Positions 1 through 6,851 of a stretch of DNA of 8,160 nt are shown here, piece by piece (position 1 is the stretch's first letter; each line of letters opens with the position of its first letter). Location of the stretch: assembly GCA_013695335.1 (NCBI GenBank), contig JACDAR010000100.1:1-8160 (forward strand). The letters are read 5' to 3'. A program made the translations under genes and the position numbers. The notes under the pieces were generated by a model that ran no database searches, was not told the origin of the DNA, and saw only the letters and a program-made list of their open reading frames with translations. This DNA is from Rubrobacter sp. (GTDB taxonomy: Bacteria; Actinomycetota; Rubrobacteria; Rubrobacterales; Rubrobacteraceae).

Positions 1-1092
1 AATGTCGCAGAGACGGTGGATAGCCCCGTCGCCCGCCACTTCCACTTCGGACTGACCAGCTCTGACGTGGTGGATACGGCTGGCGCGTTGAGGTTGCGGG
101 ACGCGCTGGACCTCATTCGCAACGAGGCGAGGGATCTCGCCCGGCTGCTCGTAGATATGTCGCTGGAGCACCGCGAGACCGTGATGGTCGGCCGGACGCA
201 CGGTGTACACGCGGAGCCGACGGTTCTCGGGCACAAGCTGGCAGTGTGGGCGTTCGAGATGGAGCGGAACCTGGACCGGCTGGATCACGCGCGGGAAGTT
301 GCGGCAGTCGGCAAGATATCCGGGGCGGTCGGGGTCTACGGGAACGTGGACCCGAAGGTTGAGGCGCTGGCGTGCGAGGAGCTCGGTATCGCGGCAGCAC
401 AGGCTTCGACGCAGGTCGTGCAGCGCGACAGGCATGCTGAGGTGCTCTCGACGCTCGCCATCGTCGGTTCGACGGTGGAGAAGATAGCGTTGGAGATCCG
501 GGGCTCCCAGCGAACCGAGATCCGTGAACTCTCTGAGCCTTTCGGGCGCGGCCAGAAGGGCTCCTCGGCGATGCCGCACAAGCGCAACCCGATCCTGTGC
601 GAACGCCTCTGCGGCATGGCCCGCCTGATGCGCGGCTACGCCCAGGTCGGCTTCGAGGACAACGCCCTGTGGCAGGAACGCGATATCAGCCACTCCTCAG
701 CCGAGCGCGTCGTGTTGCCGGACGCAACCATCGCAGCCCTCTACATGCTGCGAACCGTCGGCCGGGTATTGAGCGGCCTCGACGTGAACCAGGAGAGGAT
801 GCGCGAGAACCTGAACCTCGGCGGCGGCATCGTGTTCTCCGGGCGCGTGCTGCTCGCGCTGGTCGAGGCCGGGATGAGCCGGGATGATTCGTACAGGATC
901 GTGCAGGGTGCGGCGATGCGGGCCTGGGCCGGTGAGGATGGGTTCCAGGATCTGCTTGCGGAAGATGAGGAAGTGCGGGAAAGGCTTGGTTTAGAGTTGG
1001 ATGGGCTGTTCGATCCAGCATACGCGGTGCGAAACGCTGGTGTGGTGTTCGAGCGGGTGGAAGAATTGAAAGGAAGGTTGGAGCGTGACTGA
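1..1092 (+). CDS. purB: Adenylosuccinate lyase (5'-partial)
   Basis: This enzyme cleaves fumarate from SAICAR to give AICAR and from adenylosuccinate to give AMP; it is a cytosolic homotetramer of the fumarase/aspartase superfamily. The frame is open from base 1 and reads NVAETVDSPVARHFHFGLTS, so the gene starts upstream of the window. 363 codons are visible; family members have about 430 residues, so roughly 70 N-terminal residues are missing. The GTG at 16 is an internal valine, not a start. Family motifs present, numbered from visible codon 1, are HFGLTSSDVVDT (about 15-26), GRTHGVHAEP with the conserved His (about 64-73), and the signature loop GSSAMPHKRNP (about 187-197), which carries the catalytic serine region. 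The RDISHSSAERVVLPDA stretch is also typical. The 3' end overlaps purC by 8 bases. No frameshift is seen and all hallmark residues of the visible part are intact. Identification is very secure. Confidence 0.97.
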   Translation, partial: NVAETVDSPVARHFHFGLTSSDVVDTAGALRLRDALDLIRNEARDLARLLVDMSLEHRETVMVGRTHGVHAEPTVLGHKLAVWAFEMERNLDRLDHAREVAAVGKISGAVGVYGNVDPKVEALACEELGIAAAQASTQVVQRDRHAEVLSTLAIVGSTVEKIALEIRGSQRTEIRELSEPFGRGQKGSSAMPHKRNPILCERLCGMARLMRGYAQVGFEDNALWQERDISHSSAERVVLPDATIAALYMLRTVGRVLSGLDVNQERMRENLNLGGGIVFSGRVLLALVEAGMSRDDSYRIVQGAAMRAWAGEDGFQDLLAEDEEVRERLGLELDGLFDPAYAVRNAGVVFERVEELKGRLERD

Positions 1093-1798
1093 GACTCTGC
1101 TATACGAGGGCAAGGCGAAGAAGGTATTCACCACCGATGAGCCGGACGTTCTGGTTCATCGCTACAAGGACGACGCGACGGCGTTCAACGCCAGGAAGCG
1201 TGGTTCGTGGGAGGGGAAAGGCCGCACCAACGCCACGATGAGCGCGGCGCTCTTCGCGTATCTGGAGACGAACGGGGTGCCAACGCACTTCGTCGAGCAG
1301 GTGGACGACACGTCCATCAAGACCAAGAAGCTCACGATGCTGCCGGTCGAGATTGTGGTTCGTAACCTCGCCACCGGCTCCATAAAACGGCTGCTCGGTT
1401 TCGAGGAAGGCCGTCGTTTCAAGGCCCCGATCGTCGAGCTATGCTACAAGGACGACGACCTCGACGATCCGCTCGTCAACTGGCACCACCTGCGCGAGCT
1501 TGGCGTTTCGGATGAGGATCTGGAGTTCTGTGAGGAGTTGGGGCTGAAAGTAAACGAGATTCTGGCTCCGTTCTTCGATGAGCGTGGGATCATCCTGGTG
1601 GACTTCAAGATAGAAGTCGGGAAGGACGAGTCTGGACAGCCGATGCTGGCGGATGAGATCAGCCCTGACACCTGCCGATTCTGGGACAAAGAGACGAACG
1701 AGAAGCTGGACAAGGACCGCTTCCGAAACGACATGGGAGGCGTCGAAGACGCGTACGCCGAGATGCTGCGCCGCGTCACCGAGAAAGGGGCTCTCTAG
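1085..1798 (+). CDS. purC: SAICAR synthetase (phosphoribosylaminoimidazole-succinocarboxamide synthase)
   Basis: PurC ligates aspartate to CAIR using ATP, giving SAICAR, the substrate of the upstream PurB. The product has 237 residues, the normal length for a single-domain bacterial PurC. Visible motifs are the N-terminal LYEGKAKKVF nucleotide-binding strand-loop (residues 6-15), the first family signature MLPVEIVVRNLATGS (85-99), the second signature LVDFKIEVG (171-179), and DEISPDTCRFWD (190-201). The start is GTG at 1085, preceded by AGGAAGG at 1071-1077 with a spacing of 7 bases. It lies inside the end of purB (8-base overlap), so translation is probably coupled. The stop is TAG at 1796-1798, one base before the purS start. 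Nothing is missing or odd in the protein. Confidence 0.97.
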   Translation: MTETLLYEGKAKKVFTTDEPDVLVHRYKDDATAFNARKRGSWEGKGRTNATMSAALFAYLETNGVPTHFVEQVDDTSIKTKKLTMLPVEIVVRNLATGSIKRLLGFEEGRRFKAPIVELCYKDDDLDDPLVNWHHLRELGVSDEDLEFCEELGLKVNEILAPFFDERGIILVDFKIEVGKDESGQPMLADEISPDTCRFWDKETNEKLDKDRFRNDMGGVEDAYAEMLRRVTEKGAL

Positions 1799-1799
1799 C

Positions 1800-2024
1800 T
1801 TGAAAGTCCGCGTCCTCGTGAGGCCGAAGGAAGGGATCCTCGATCCGCAGGGCGAGGCGGTGCGTGGCGCGCTCCCGGCGCTCGGTTTCGGGGGCGTGGA
1901 GACCGTTCACGTCGGGCGTCTGATCGAAATGGAGCTGGAGAACACAGACGACGTTGACGCCATGTGCCGCCGTCTGCTCGCAAACCCGACGGTCGAAGAG
2001 TACGAGTGGGAGGTGGTTTCGTGA
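1800..2024 (+). CDS. purS: FGAM synthase subunit PurS
   Basis: PurS is the small bridging subunit of the PurS-PurQ-PurL formylglycinamidine synthase and helps pass ammonia from the PurQ glutaminase to PurL. The 74-residue product is slightly shorter than the usual 80 or so. It shows the typical VRPKEGILDPQGEAV segment near the N-terminus (residues 7-21), an LGF followed by V..VHVGRLIEMEL in the middle (28-46), and the terminal RRLLANPTVEEYEWEV (58-72). The start is a TTG at 1800, one base after the purC stop. AAAGGGG at 1784-1790 gives a ribosome site with 9-base spacing. The same frame stays open upstream inside purC to 1653, but that extension is a shadow of purC and not homologous. The TGA stop at 2022-2024 lies inside the first unit of the hairpin repeat that follows, so the repeat may have set the exact C-terminus. 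Confidence 0.93.
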   Translation: MKVRVLVRPKEGILDPQGEAVRGALPALGFGGVETVHVGRLIEMELENTDDVDAMCRRLLANPTVEEYEWEVVS

Positions 2025-2091
2025 GTCGTGAGGTCGTAAGTCGTAAGTCGAGAAGAAAAATACGACTGACGACTCACGACTTACTACTTAC
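2021..2091. repeat. Inverted heptamer-repeat hairpin between purS and purQ
   Basis: The left arm at 2021-2050 and the right arm at 2063-2091 are imperfect reverse complements, separated by a 12-base A-rich loop at 2051-2062. Aligned by eye, the arms give 24 Watson-Crick pairs, two G-U pairs, three mismatches and one bulged G. Each arm is built from about three copies of a heptamer, GTCGTRA on the left and its complement on the right, with small variations. No T-run follows the stem on either strand, so it does not look like a canonical intrinsic terminator. Possible roles are a small dispersed intergenic repeat, or an RNA processing, stability or attenuation structure that sets purQ-purL output relative to purBCS. 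It sits in the only large gap of an otherwise overlapping operon. The structure is clear; its function is unknown. Confidence 0.8.
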
Positions 2092-2092
2092 T

Positions 2093-2113
2093 GGAGCGAA
2101 GCGGAGCGGAGCG
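2093..2113 (+). promoter_or_regulatory. Repeated GGAGCG motif acting as purQ ribosome-binding region
   Basis: GGAGCG occurs three times, at 2093-2098, 2103-2108 and 2108-2113, just before the purQ ATG at 2116. The middle GGAG lies 9 bases from the ATG and the last one 4 bases away, so either could pair with 16S rRNA, the middle one with better spacing. The tract directly follows the hairpin repeat and may be part of the same inserted element. This is a sequence-based inference. Confidence 0.55.
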
Positions 2114-2115
2114 AC

Positions 2116-2778
2116 ATGAGAATCGGCGTCACCGTCTTCCCCGGCTCTAACTGCGACAGGGACGCTCTGCACGCTATCGAGTTGATGGGCGCGGAGCCCG
2201 TGGAACTATGGCATGCGGATGCGGACCTGAAGGGCTCGGATGCCGTGATCGTACCTGGTGGATTCTCGTATGGAGACTACCTGCGCCCCGGCGCGATCGC
2301 CCGCTTCGCAGCCGTGATGGGGCCGCTGGAGGAGTTCGCAATAGTCGGCGGCCCCGTCATCGGCGTCTGCAACGGCTTCCAGGTTCTGTGCGAGGCGCAC
2401 CTGCTGCCCGGCGCCCTGCTCCAGAATACGCACATGCGCTTCGCCTGCGACCGGGTTCGGGTGCGGGTGGAGACTACTGAGACGCCGTGGACTTCGGGCT
2501 GCGAGTTGGGCGAGGAGTTGACGCTCCCAATAGCCCACAACGAAGGGAACTATTTCGCCGACCCGGAGACGCTGGCGCGTCTCGAAGACGAGGATCGGGT
2601 GGTGCTCAGGTACCTGGAGAACCCGAACGGCTCCATGAACGACATCGCTGGCTTGTGCAACGAGGGGCGGAACGTGGTCGGTGTGATGCCGCATCCAGAG
2701 AGGGTGTCTGACCCGGTGCTCGGTTCGGACGAAGGGATGAGGATTCTGCAATCCGTTCTGGCTGAGGCCAGGGTTTGA
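2116..2778 (+). CDS. purQ: FGAM synthase glutaminase subunit PurQ
   Basis: PurQ is the class I glutamine amidotransferase subunit that hydrolyses glutamine and supplies ammonia to PurL for conversion of FGAR to FGAM. The product has 220 residues, typical of PurQ. Motifs are the N-terminal RIGVTVFPGSNCDRDA (2-17), VIVPGGFSYGDYLRPGA (44-60), the nucleophile elbow GVCNGFQVL with catalytic Cys85 (83-91), PIAHNEGNYF (138-147), and the C-terminal MPHPERVSD (191-199), which supplies His193 and Glu195 of the triad. The start is ATG at 2116, the only ATG start among the pur genes here, after the GGAGCG repeats. Upstream is the 91-base repeat-bearing gap, so it is the one gene here whose translation is not directly coupled to its upstream neighbour. 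Its TGA overlaps the purL TTG by 4 bases. Confidence 0.97.
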   Translation: MRIGVTVFPGSNCDRDALHAIELMGAEPVELWHADADLKGSDAVIVPGGFSYGDYLRPGAIARFAAVMGPLEEFAIVGGPVIGVCNGFQVLCEAHLLPGALLQNTHMRFACDRVRVRVETTETPWTSGCELGEELTLPIAHNEGNYFADPETLARLEDEDRVVLRYLENPNGSMNDIAGLCNEGRNVVGVMPHPERVSDPVLGSDEGMRILQSVLAEARV

Positions 2779-5018
2779 ACATCCAGGAGACGTACAGCGC
2801 GCTCGGCCTCTCGGACTTCGAGTACGACCGCATCCTGGAACTTCTGGGGCGTGCGCCGAACTTCCTGGAACTTTCGCTGTTCAGCGTGATGTGGAGCGAG
2901 CACTGCGGATACAAAAACTCGCGTCCGCTGCTCCGGCGTTTCCCGAACGACGGGCCGCGTGTGTTGCAGGGGCCGGGAGAGAACGCTGGCGTGGTCGAGG
3001 TGGGGGATGGATGGGCGCTGGCCTTCAAGGTCGAGAGCCACAACCATCCCTCTGCGGTGGAGCCGTACGAGGGCGCAGCCACCGGAGTTGGCGGGATCAT
3101 CCGCGACATACTGGCTATGGGAGCGCGACCGGTTGCCCTGCTCGACTCCCTGCGCTTCGGGCCGCTGGACGAGGAACGGAACCGCTACCTGTTCAGGGAG
3201 GTCGTACGCGGCATCGGCGGTTACGGGAACGCGGTGGGGGTGCCGACTGTTGGCGGCGAGGTCGAGTTCTCGCGGGCGTACTCCGGGAATCCACTGGTGA
3301 ACGCGATGTGCGTGGGGTTGATACGCACGGAAGACCTCATGAGGTCGCGGGCGACGGGCGATGGGAACCTGGTCGTGCTTCTCGGATCGAAGACCGGTAG
3401 GGATGGCATTCACGGGGCCACTTTCGCGTCGGATGAGCTGACCGAGGAGTCAGAATCGAAGCGGTCCAACGTGCAGGTCGGGGACCCGTTCGCGGAGAAG
3501 ATGTTGATCGAATGTTGCCTCAAGCTGCTCGAAGAGGGCCTGCTCGTCTCGCTTCAGGATCTCGGGGCTGCAGGCATCACGTCCTCGGCTTCGGAGATGG
3601 CAGCTTCCGGCGGCGTCGGCATAGATATCGAGGTGGACAGGATTCCGCGTCGCGAGAGTGGGATGGAGCCTTTCGAGGCCATGATCTCCGAGTCCCAGGA
3701 AAGGATGCTCGCCGTCATCGCGCCCGAGGACGAAAAGGAAGTTTTGGCTCTCGCGGAGCGGTACGGTATCGGGGGGAACGTCGTCGGACGCGTCGCTGAC
3801 CACGGCGACCTGCGCGTGATCGAGGACGGTGAGATCGTCGGCTCCGTTCCCGCCGAGTATCTGGCAGACGCCCCGGTCTACGAGCGCGAGGTCGTGAGGC
3901 CAGCGTACCTGGACGACGTGCAGAAGCTCGATCTCGAAGCCCTGTCCGAGCCGGATGACTACAATGAAGTCTTGCTGAAGATGCTCGCACATCCAAACCT
4001 GGGGTCGCGGAGATCCATCTACGGCCAGTACGATCACGAGGTGGGAACGAACACGGTTGTCCGTCCCGGAGCGGACGCTGCGGTGATGAGGATCAAAGGC
4101 AATAATCGGGGCTTCGCCGTGACCACTGACGGCCGGGGCCGTCACTGCTATCTAGATCCGAGAGGCGGCGGCGCTGCGACGGTGGCCGAGGCGTACCGGA
4201 ACCTCTCCTGCATCGGGGCAGAACCTGTCGCGCTCACCAACTGCCTCAACTTCGGCAGTCCTGAAAAGCCAGATGGTTACTACCAGCTAGCGGAGTGCAT
4301 CGAAGGCATGTCGGAGGCTTGCGAGGCTTTCGGCGTGCCGGTCGTCAGCGGCAACGTGAGCCTGTACAACGAGACGGTGATGGGGCCGATCTACCCCACC
4401 CCCGTCGTCGGGATGGTCGGCGTGCTGGAGGATGTCCGGCGCATCGCCACGCCTGCCTTCAAGCGCGAGGGCGATATGGTGGTCATCATTGGCCCGCCAT
4501 ACGGCTATTTCTCCTTCGCTGGATCTGATTACCTGGAGATGATTCTTGGCGAGGTCGGCGGGGTGCCTGCTCGCGCGGATCTCTCCACAGAAAAGGAGTA
4601 CGACGATCTGATCCGTCGGCTCGTACAGGATGGCGTAGTGGACACCGCCCACGACATCTCTGGTGGCGGGCAGATGGTGGCGCTTGCCGAGATGGCTTTG
4701 GCGGGCGGTATCGGGATGGACTACGAGGGAGAGGTGGATCTCGACCGTCTGCGCCGGAGCGAAGAGCAGAACGTCGATCTGTTCTTTTTTGGCGAGGGGG
4801 GTGCGAGCTTCCTGGTCGCCATACCCGAGGAGCGGTGGGATCGCTTGCAGGACGCGCTGGTCGGGTTTGCGTACGACTGGATCGGTTACACGGGCGGCGA
4901 TGGTTTCAAAGTCGGCGACCTGATAGACCTGAGCCTGGACGGGTTGAAAGACGCTTACGAGCGGGATCTGTTCGGGATTCCTGGCGAGGTTGTTGGTGGA
5001 ACGGAGCCGGTGGGTTGA
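2775..5018 (+). CDS. purL: FGAM synthase large subunit PurL (small-type)
   Basis: PurL is the ATP-dependent synthetase of the PurSQL complex and converts FGAR plus PurQ-derived ammonia to FGAM. It has 747 residues, matching the roughly 740-residue small PurL that lacks a fused glutaminase, in keeping with separate purS and purQ. Motifs in the first AIRS-like half are SVMWSEHCGYKNSRPLL (37-53), ESHNHPS in the active-site loop (87-93) followed by the glycine-rich GAATGVGG, LQDLGAAGITSS (260-271) and SESQERML (305-312). The second half has VVSGNVSLYNET (523-534) and DISGGGQM (627-634). The start is TTG at 2775, overlapping the purQ stop as TTGA, with a weak GAGG at 2764-2767 upstream; the N-terminus aligns well with known small PurL. 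Runs of six T and six G (4785-4801) lie in an intact frame. The stop overlaps the cupin start. Confidence 0.97.
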   Translation: MNIQETYSALGLSDFEYDRILELLGRAPNFLELSLFSVMWSEHCGYKNSRPLLRRFPNDGPRVLQGPGENAGVVEVGDGWALAFKVESHNHPSAVEPYEGAATGVGGIIRDILAMGARPVALLDSLRFGPLDEERNRYLFREVVRGIGGYGNAVGVPTVGGEVEFSRAYSGNPLVNAMCVGLIRTEDLMRSRATGDGNLVVLLGSKTGRDGIHGATFASDELTEESESKRSNVQVGDPFAEKMLIECCLKLLEEGLLVSLQDLGAAGITSSASEMAASGGVGIDIEVDRIPRRESGMEPFEAMISESQERMLAVIAPEDEKEVLALAERYGIGGNVVGRVADHGDLRVIEDGEIVGSVPAEYLADAPVYEREVVRPAYLDDVQKLDLEALSEPDDYNEVLLKMLAHPNLGSRRSIYGQYDHEVGTNTVVRPGADAAVMRIKGNNRGFAVTTDGRGRHCYLDPRGGGAATVAEAYRNLSCIGAEPVALTNCLNFGSPEKPDGYYQLAECIEGMSEACEAFGVPVVSGNVSLYNETVMGPIYPTPVVGMVGVLEDVRRIATPAFKREGDMVVIIGPPYGYFSFAGSDYLEMILGEVGGVPARADLSTEKEYDDLIRRLVQDGVVDTAHDISGGGQMVALAEMALAGGIGMDYEGEVDLDRLRRSEEQNVDLFFFGEGGASFLVAIPEERWDRLQDALVGFAYDWIGYTGGDGFKVGDLIDLSLDGLKDAYERDLFGIPGEVVGGTEPVG

Positions 5019-5380
5019 GCGCGGAGAAGGTAAACGTCGCGGATAAGTTCTCGCTGTTCGATGAGCACTGGAACCCTAAGATCGCGGGCGAGTTGAACGG
5101 TCAGTACGTGAAGCTGGTGAAATTGCTTGGCGAGTTCGTCTGGCATCACCATGATGATGAGGATGAGTTGTTTTTTGTGGTGAAGGGCCGTTTCAGGATG
5201 GAGTTCCGGGATCGGAGCGAGTGGGTCGAGGAGGGAGAGTTCATAGTGGCGCCGCGCGGGGTCGAGCATCGGCCGGTGGCTGAAGAGGAGGCGCACGTGA
5301 TGCTCTTCGAGCCGGCGTCCACGCTCAATACCGGCAACGTGACGGGGGAGCTGACGGCGGCTGAGTTGGACAGGATCTGA
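5015..5380 (+). CDS. Single-domain cupin protein inside the purine operon
   Basis: This is a 121-residue small beta-barrel protein of the cupin superfamily, similar in layout to stand-alone cupins often labelled mannose-6-phosphate isomerase-like. Cupin motif 1 is at residues 39-58: Gly39, His44, His46, Glu51 and Gly58, the metal-ligand pattern, within a run HHHDDEDE. Motif 2 is at 74-85: Gly74, Pro80, Gly82 and His85. All four usual metal ligands (two His, one Glu, one His) are present, so it probably binds a divalent metal. No signal peptide or membrane segment is seen, so it is cytosolic. The TTG start at 5015 overlaps the purL stop by 4 bases; CGGAG at 5002-5006 is a plausible ribosome site. 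The frame extends upstream to 4835 only within purL. The substrate is unknown and no purine step is known to need it; the position implies co-expression with purL and purF. Confidence 0.88.
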   Translation: MSAEKVNVADKFSLFDEHWNPKIAGELNGQYVKLVKLLGEFVWHHHDDEDELFFVVKGRFRMEFRDRSEWVEEGEFIVAPRGVEHRPVAEEEAHVMLFEPASTLNTGNVTGELTAAELDRI

Positions 5381-5385
5381 GATCC
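5373..5385. repeat. Short perfect palindrome at the cupin-purF junction
   Basis: GGATCT, one G, then AGATCC form a perfect 6-base inverted repeat spanning the cupin stop codon and lying just upstream of the purF ribosome site. It could be a small operator-like or RNA hairpin element, but it is short enough to be chance. Confidence 0.35.
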
Positions 5386-5394
5386 GGAAGGTGA
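5386..5394 (+). promoter_or_regulatory. purF ribosome-binding site favouring the TTG start at 5400
   Basis: GGAAGGTGA is close to the full anti-Shine-Dalgarno complement. It ends 5 bases before the in-frame TTG at 5400. The in-frame GTG at 5391 lies inside this motif, so it has no free ribosome site of its own at a normal distance. This decides the purF start in favour of TTG 5400. Confidence 0.6.
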
Positions 5395-5399
5395 GTTTC

Positions 5400-6851
5400 T
5401 TGGAAGACGAAATTCGGGACACCGACGGCAAGCCGAAAGAGGCGTGCGGCGTCTTCGGGCTGTACTCCCGCGAGCTTGCGGGCGAGCTGGCCCAACGTAC
5501 GTACTTCGGGCTGTACGCGCTCCAACATCGCGGGCAGGAATCGGCCGGAATAGCCGTCTCCGACGGAACCCGGACGACTGCGGTGCGCGATATGGGGCTC
5601 GTGTCGCAGGTCTTTGACCCGCCGAGGCTGGCGGCGCTGGAGGACGGGCACATCGCGCTCGGGCACGTACGGTACTCGACGACGGGCTCGGCTTCCTGGG
5701 AGAACGCCCAGCCGGAGTTCCACGGACGCGGCGACGTGAACGTGGCAGTCGCCCACAACGGTAACCTGGTCAACGCTGCCAGGCTCGGGGAAGAATTGGC
5801 CGAAGAAGGGTTTGCTTTCAACTCCACGTCGGACACCACCCTGATCGCGGCAGCTTGCGTCAGCGAGCTTGAGACGGGACGCACCACGGGAGAGGCAGTC
5901 AGGGAGGCGATGAAGAGGCTGGAAGGGGCTTATTCCGTCTCCATGATCTTCCGGGACAAACTCGTAGCGTTCCGAGATCCTCATGGTTTCCGGCCTCTGT
6001 GCATCGGGGAGGTAGACGGCGGGTACGCGGTTTCGAGCGAGACGTGCGGGCTGGACATCATCGGGGCGAAATTCCTGCGTGTGGTACGGCCAGGCGAGGT
6101 CGTCGTGATAGACGATGACGGGATCAAGAGTTATCAGGCGGAGAGTCCGAGGACGGCTCTGTGCGTCTTCGAATACGTATATTTCGCCCGCCCGGACTCG
6201 CTATTCGACGGTCAGGAGATCGGGGACTCCCGCCAGAAGATGGGCGAGTTTCTTGCAGAAGAAGCCCCGGCTGATGCGGACGTGGTGATCCCGGTTCCAG
6301 ACTCGGGGATGATGGCGGCTGTCGGGTATTCGCGCCGCAGCGGCATCCCGTACGGTGAGGGGCTTATCAAGAACCGCTACGTTGGGCGAACGTTCATCCA
6401 GCCGACGGATGGGATGCGTCAGATCGGCCTCCGCCTCAAACTGAACCCGCTGCCCAGCGTGATCGACGGTAACCGGATCGTCGTCGTGGATGACTCTATA
6501 GTGCGCGGCAACACGAGCCGCAAGCTGGTGCAGCTTCTCTTCGACGCTGGCGCGAAGGAGGTCCATTTCAGGGTGTCTTCGCCCCCGATCACCGGCCCCT
6601 GCTACTACGGCATAGACATGGACAGTCCGGATCAACTGGTCGGCGCACAATACACCATCGAAGAAATAGAGCGCCAGATCGGGGCTACATCCCTCGCCTA
6701 CCTTTCCAACGATGCGATGATTCGCGCCACCGGACAGCCGAAGAAGAACCTCTGCCGGGCCTGCTTCGACGGCGAGTACCCGACCACGGGCACCTCAGGC
6801 AAGTTCGCCCTCGAGAACGGCACCCACTACGCAACCGCCCGGGATGGATAA
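5400..6851 (+). CDS. purF: Amidophosphoribosyltransferase (Fe-S type)
   Basis: PurF catalyses the first committed step, PRPP plus glutamine to phosphoribosylamine. From TTG 5400 it has 483 residues; an in-frame GTG at 5391 would add three. The N-terminal class II glutaminase domain begins after a short propeptide: the nucleophile is the Cys of EACGVFGLYS, residue 16 from this start, exposed by cleavage in related enzymes. RYSTTGS, AHNGNLVN and STSDTT follow. The C-terminal phosphoribosyltransferase domain has VVVDDSIVRGNTSRK (about 361-375), the PRPP loop. Four cysteines, in TALCVF, GPCYYG and the closing CRAC, match the four ligands of the [4Fe-4S] cluster of the Bacillus subtilis enzyme in spacing, so this is the oxygen-sensitive, cluster-bearing, AMP/GMP-inhibited class. 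It follows the cupin by 19 bases and its TAA overlaps the next start by 8 bases. Confidence 0.96.
   Translation: MEDEIRDTDGKPKEACGVFGLYSRELAGELAQRTYFGLYALQHRGQESAGIAVSDGTRTTAVRDMGLVSQVFDPPRLAALEDGHIALGHVRYSTTGSASWENAQPEFHGRGDVNVAVAHNGNLVNAARLGEELAEEGFAFNSTSDTTLIAAACVSELETGRTTGEAVREAMKRLEGAYSVSMIFRDKLVAFRDPHGFRPLCIGEVDGGYAVSSETCGLDIIGAKFLRVVRPGEVVVIDDDGIKSYQAESPRTALCVFEYVYFARPDSLFDGQEIGDSRQKMGEFLAEEAPADADVVIPVPDSGMMAAVGYSRRSGIPYGEGLIKNRYVGRTFIQPTDGMRQIGLRLKLNPLPSVIDGNRIVVVDDSIVRGNTSRKLVQLLFDAGAKEVHFRVSSPPITGPCYYGIDMDSPDQLVGAQYTIEEIERQIGATSLAYLSNDAMIRATGQPKKNLCRACFDGEYPTTGTSGKFALENGTHYATARDG

Noticed and set aside
16..18. GTG at 16 as the purB start
   Set aside because: The frame is open upstream to base 1 with family-like residues (NVAET), and a start here would delete the N-terminal region of the lyase.
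1653..1799. Upstream extension of purS inside purC
   Set aside because: The extra 49 residues are an Arg/Thr-rich shadow translation of purC; PurS homology begins exactly at TTG 1800.
2021..2091. CRISPR-like array
   Set aside because: The repeats are 7-base units with no spacers and form an inverted hairpin, not direct repeats separated by unique sequence.
2021..2100. Intrinsic terminator at the purS-purQ hairpin
   Set aside because: The stem is long but no T-run follows it on either strand, the arms contain mismatches, and the operon continues with purQ in the same direction. Partial attenuation cannot be excluded.
2060..2115. Internal promoter before purQ
   Set aside because: A CTGACG box at 2066-2071 and TACTTA at 2085-2090 are only 13 bases apart and both lie in the repeat arm; the spacing is wrong for a sigma-70-type promoter.
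2550..4145. Antisense open frames of 287 and 231 codons opposite purQ/purL
   Set aside because: The translations match no family I recognise and mirror purL codon structure; purL on the + strand is certain.
4835..5014. Upstream extension of the cupin inside purL
   Set aside because: The translation is a shadow of purL; the cupin-like sequence starts after TTG 5015.
4955..5887. Long antisense open frame (310 codons) opposite the cupin and purF
   Set aside because: It lies wholly over well-supported + strand genes, has low-complexity Ser/Arg-rich translation and no recognisable domain. It is a GC-rich shadow frame.
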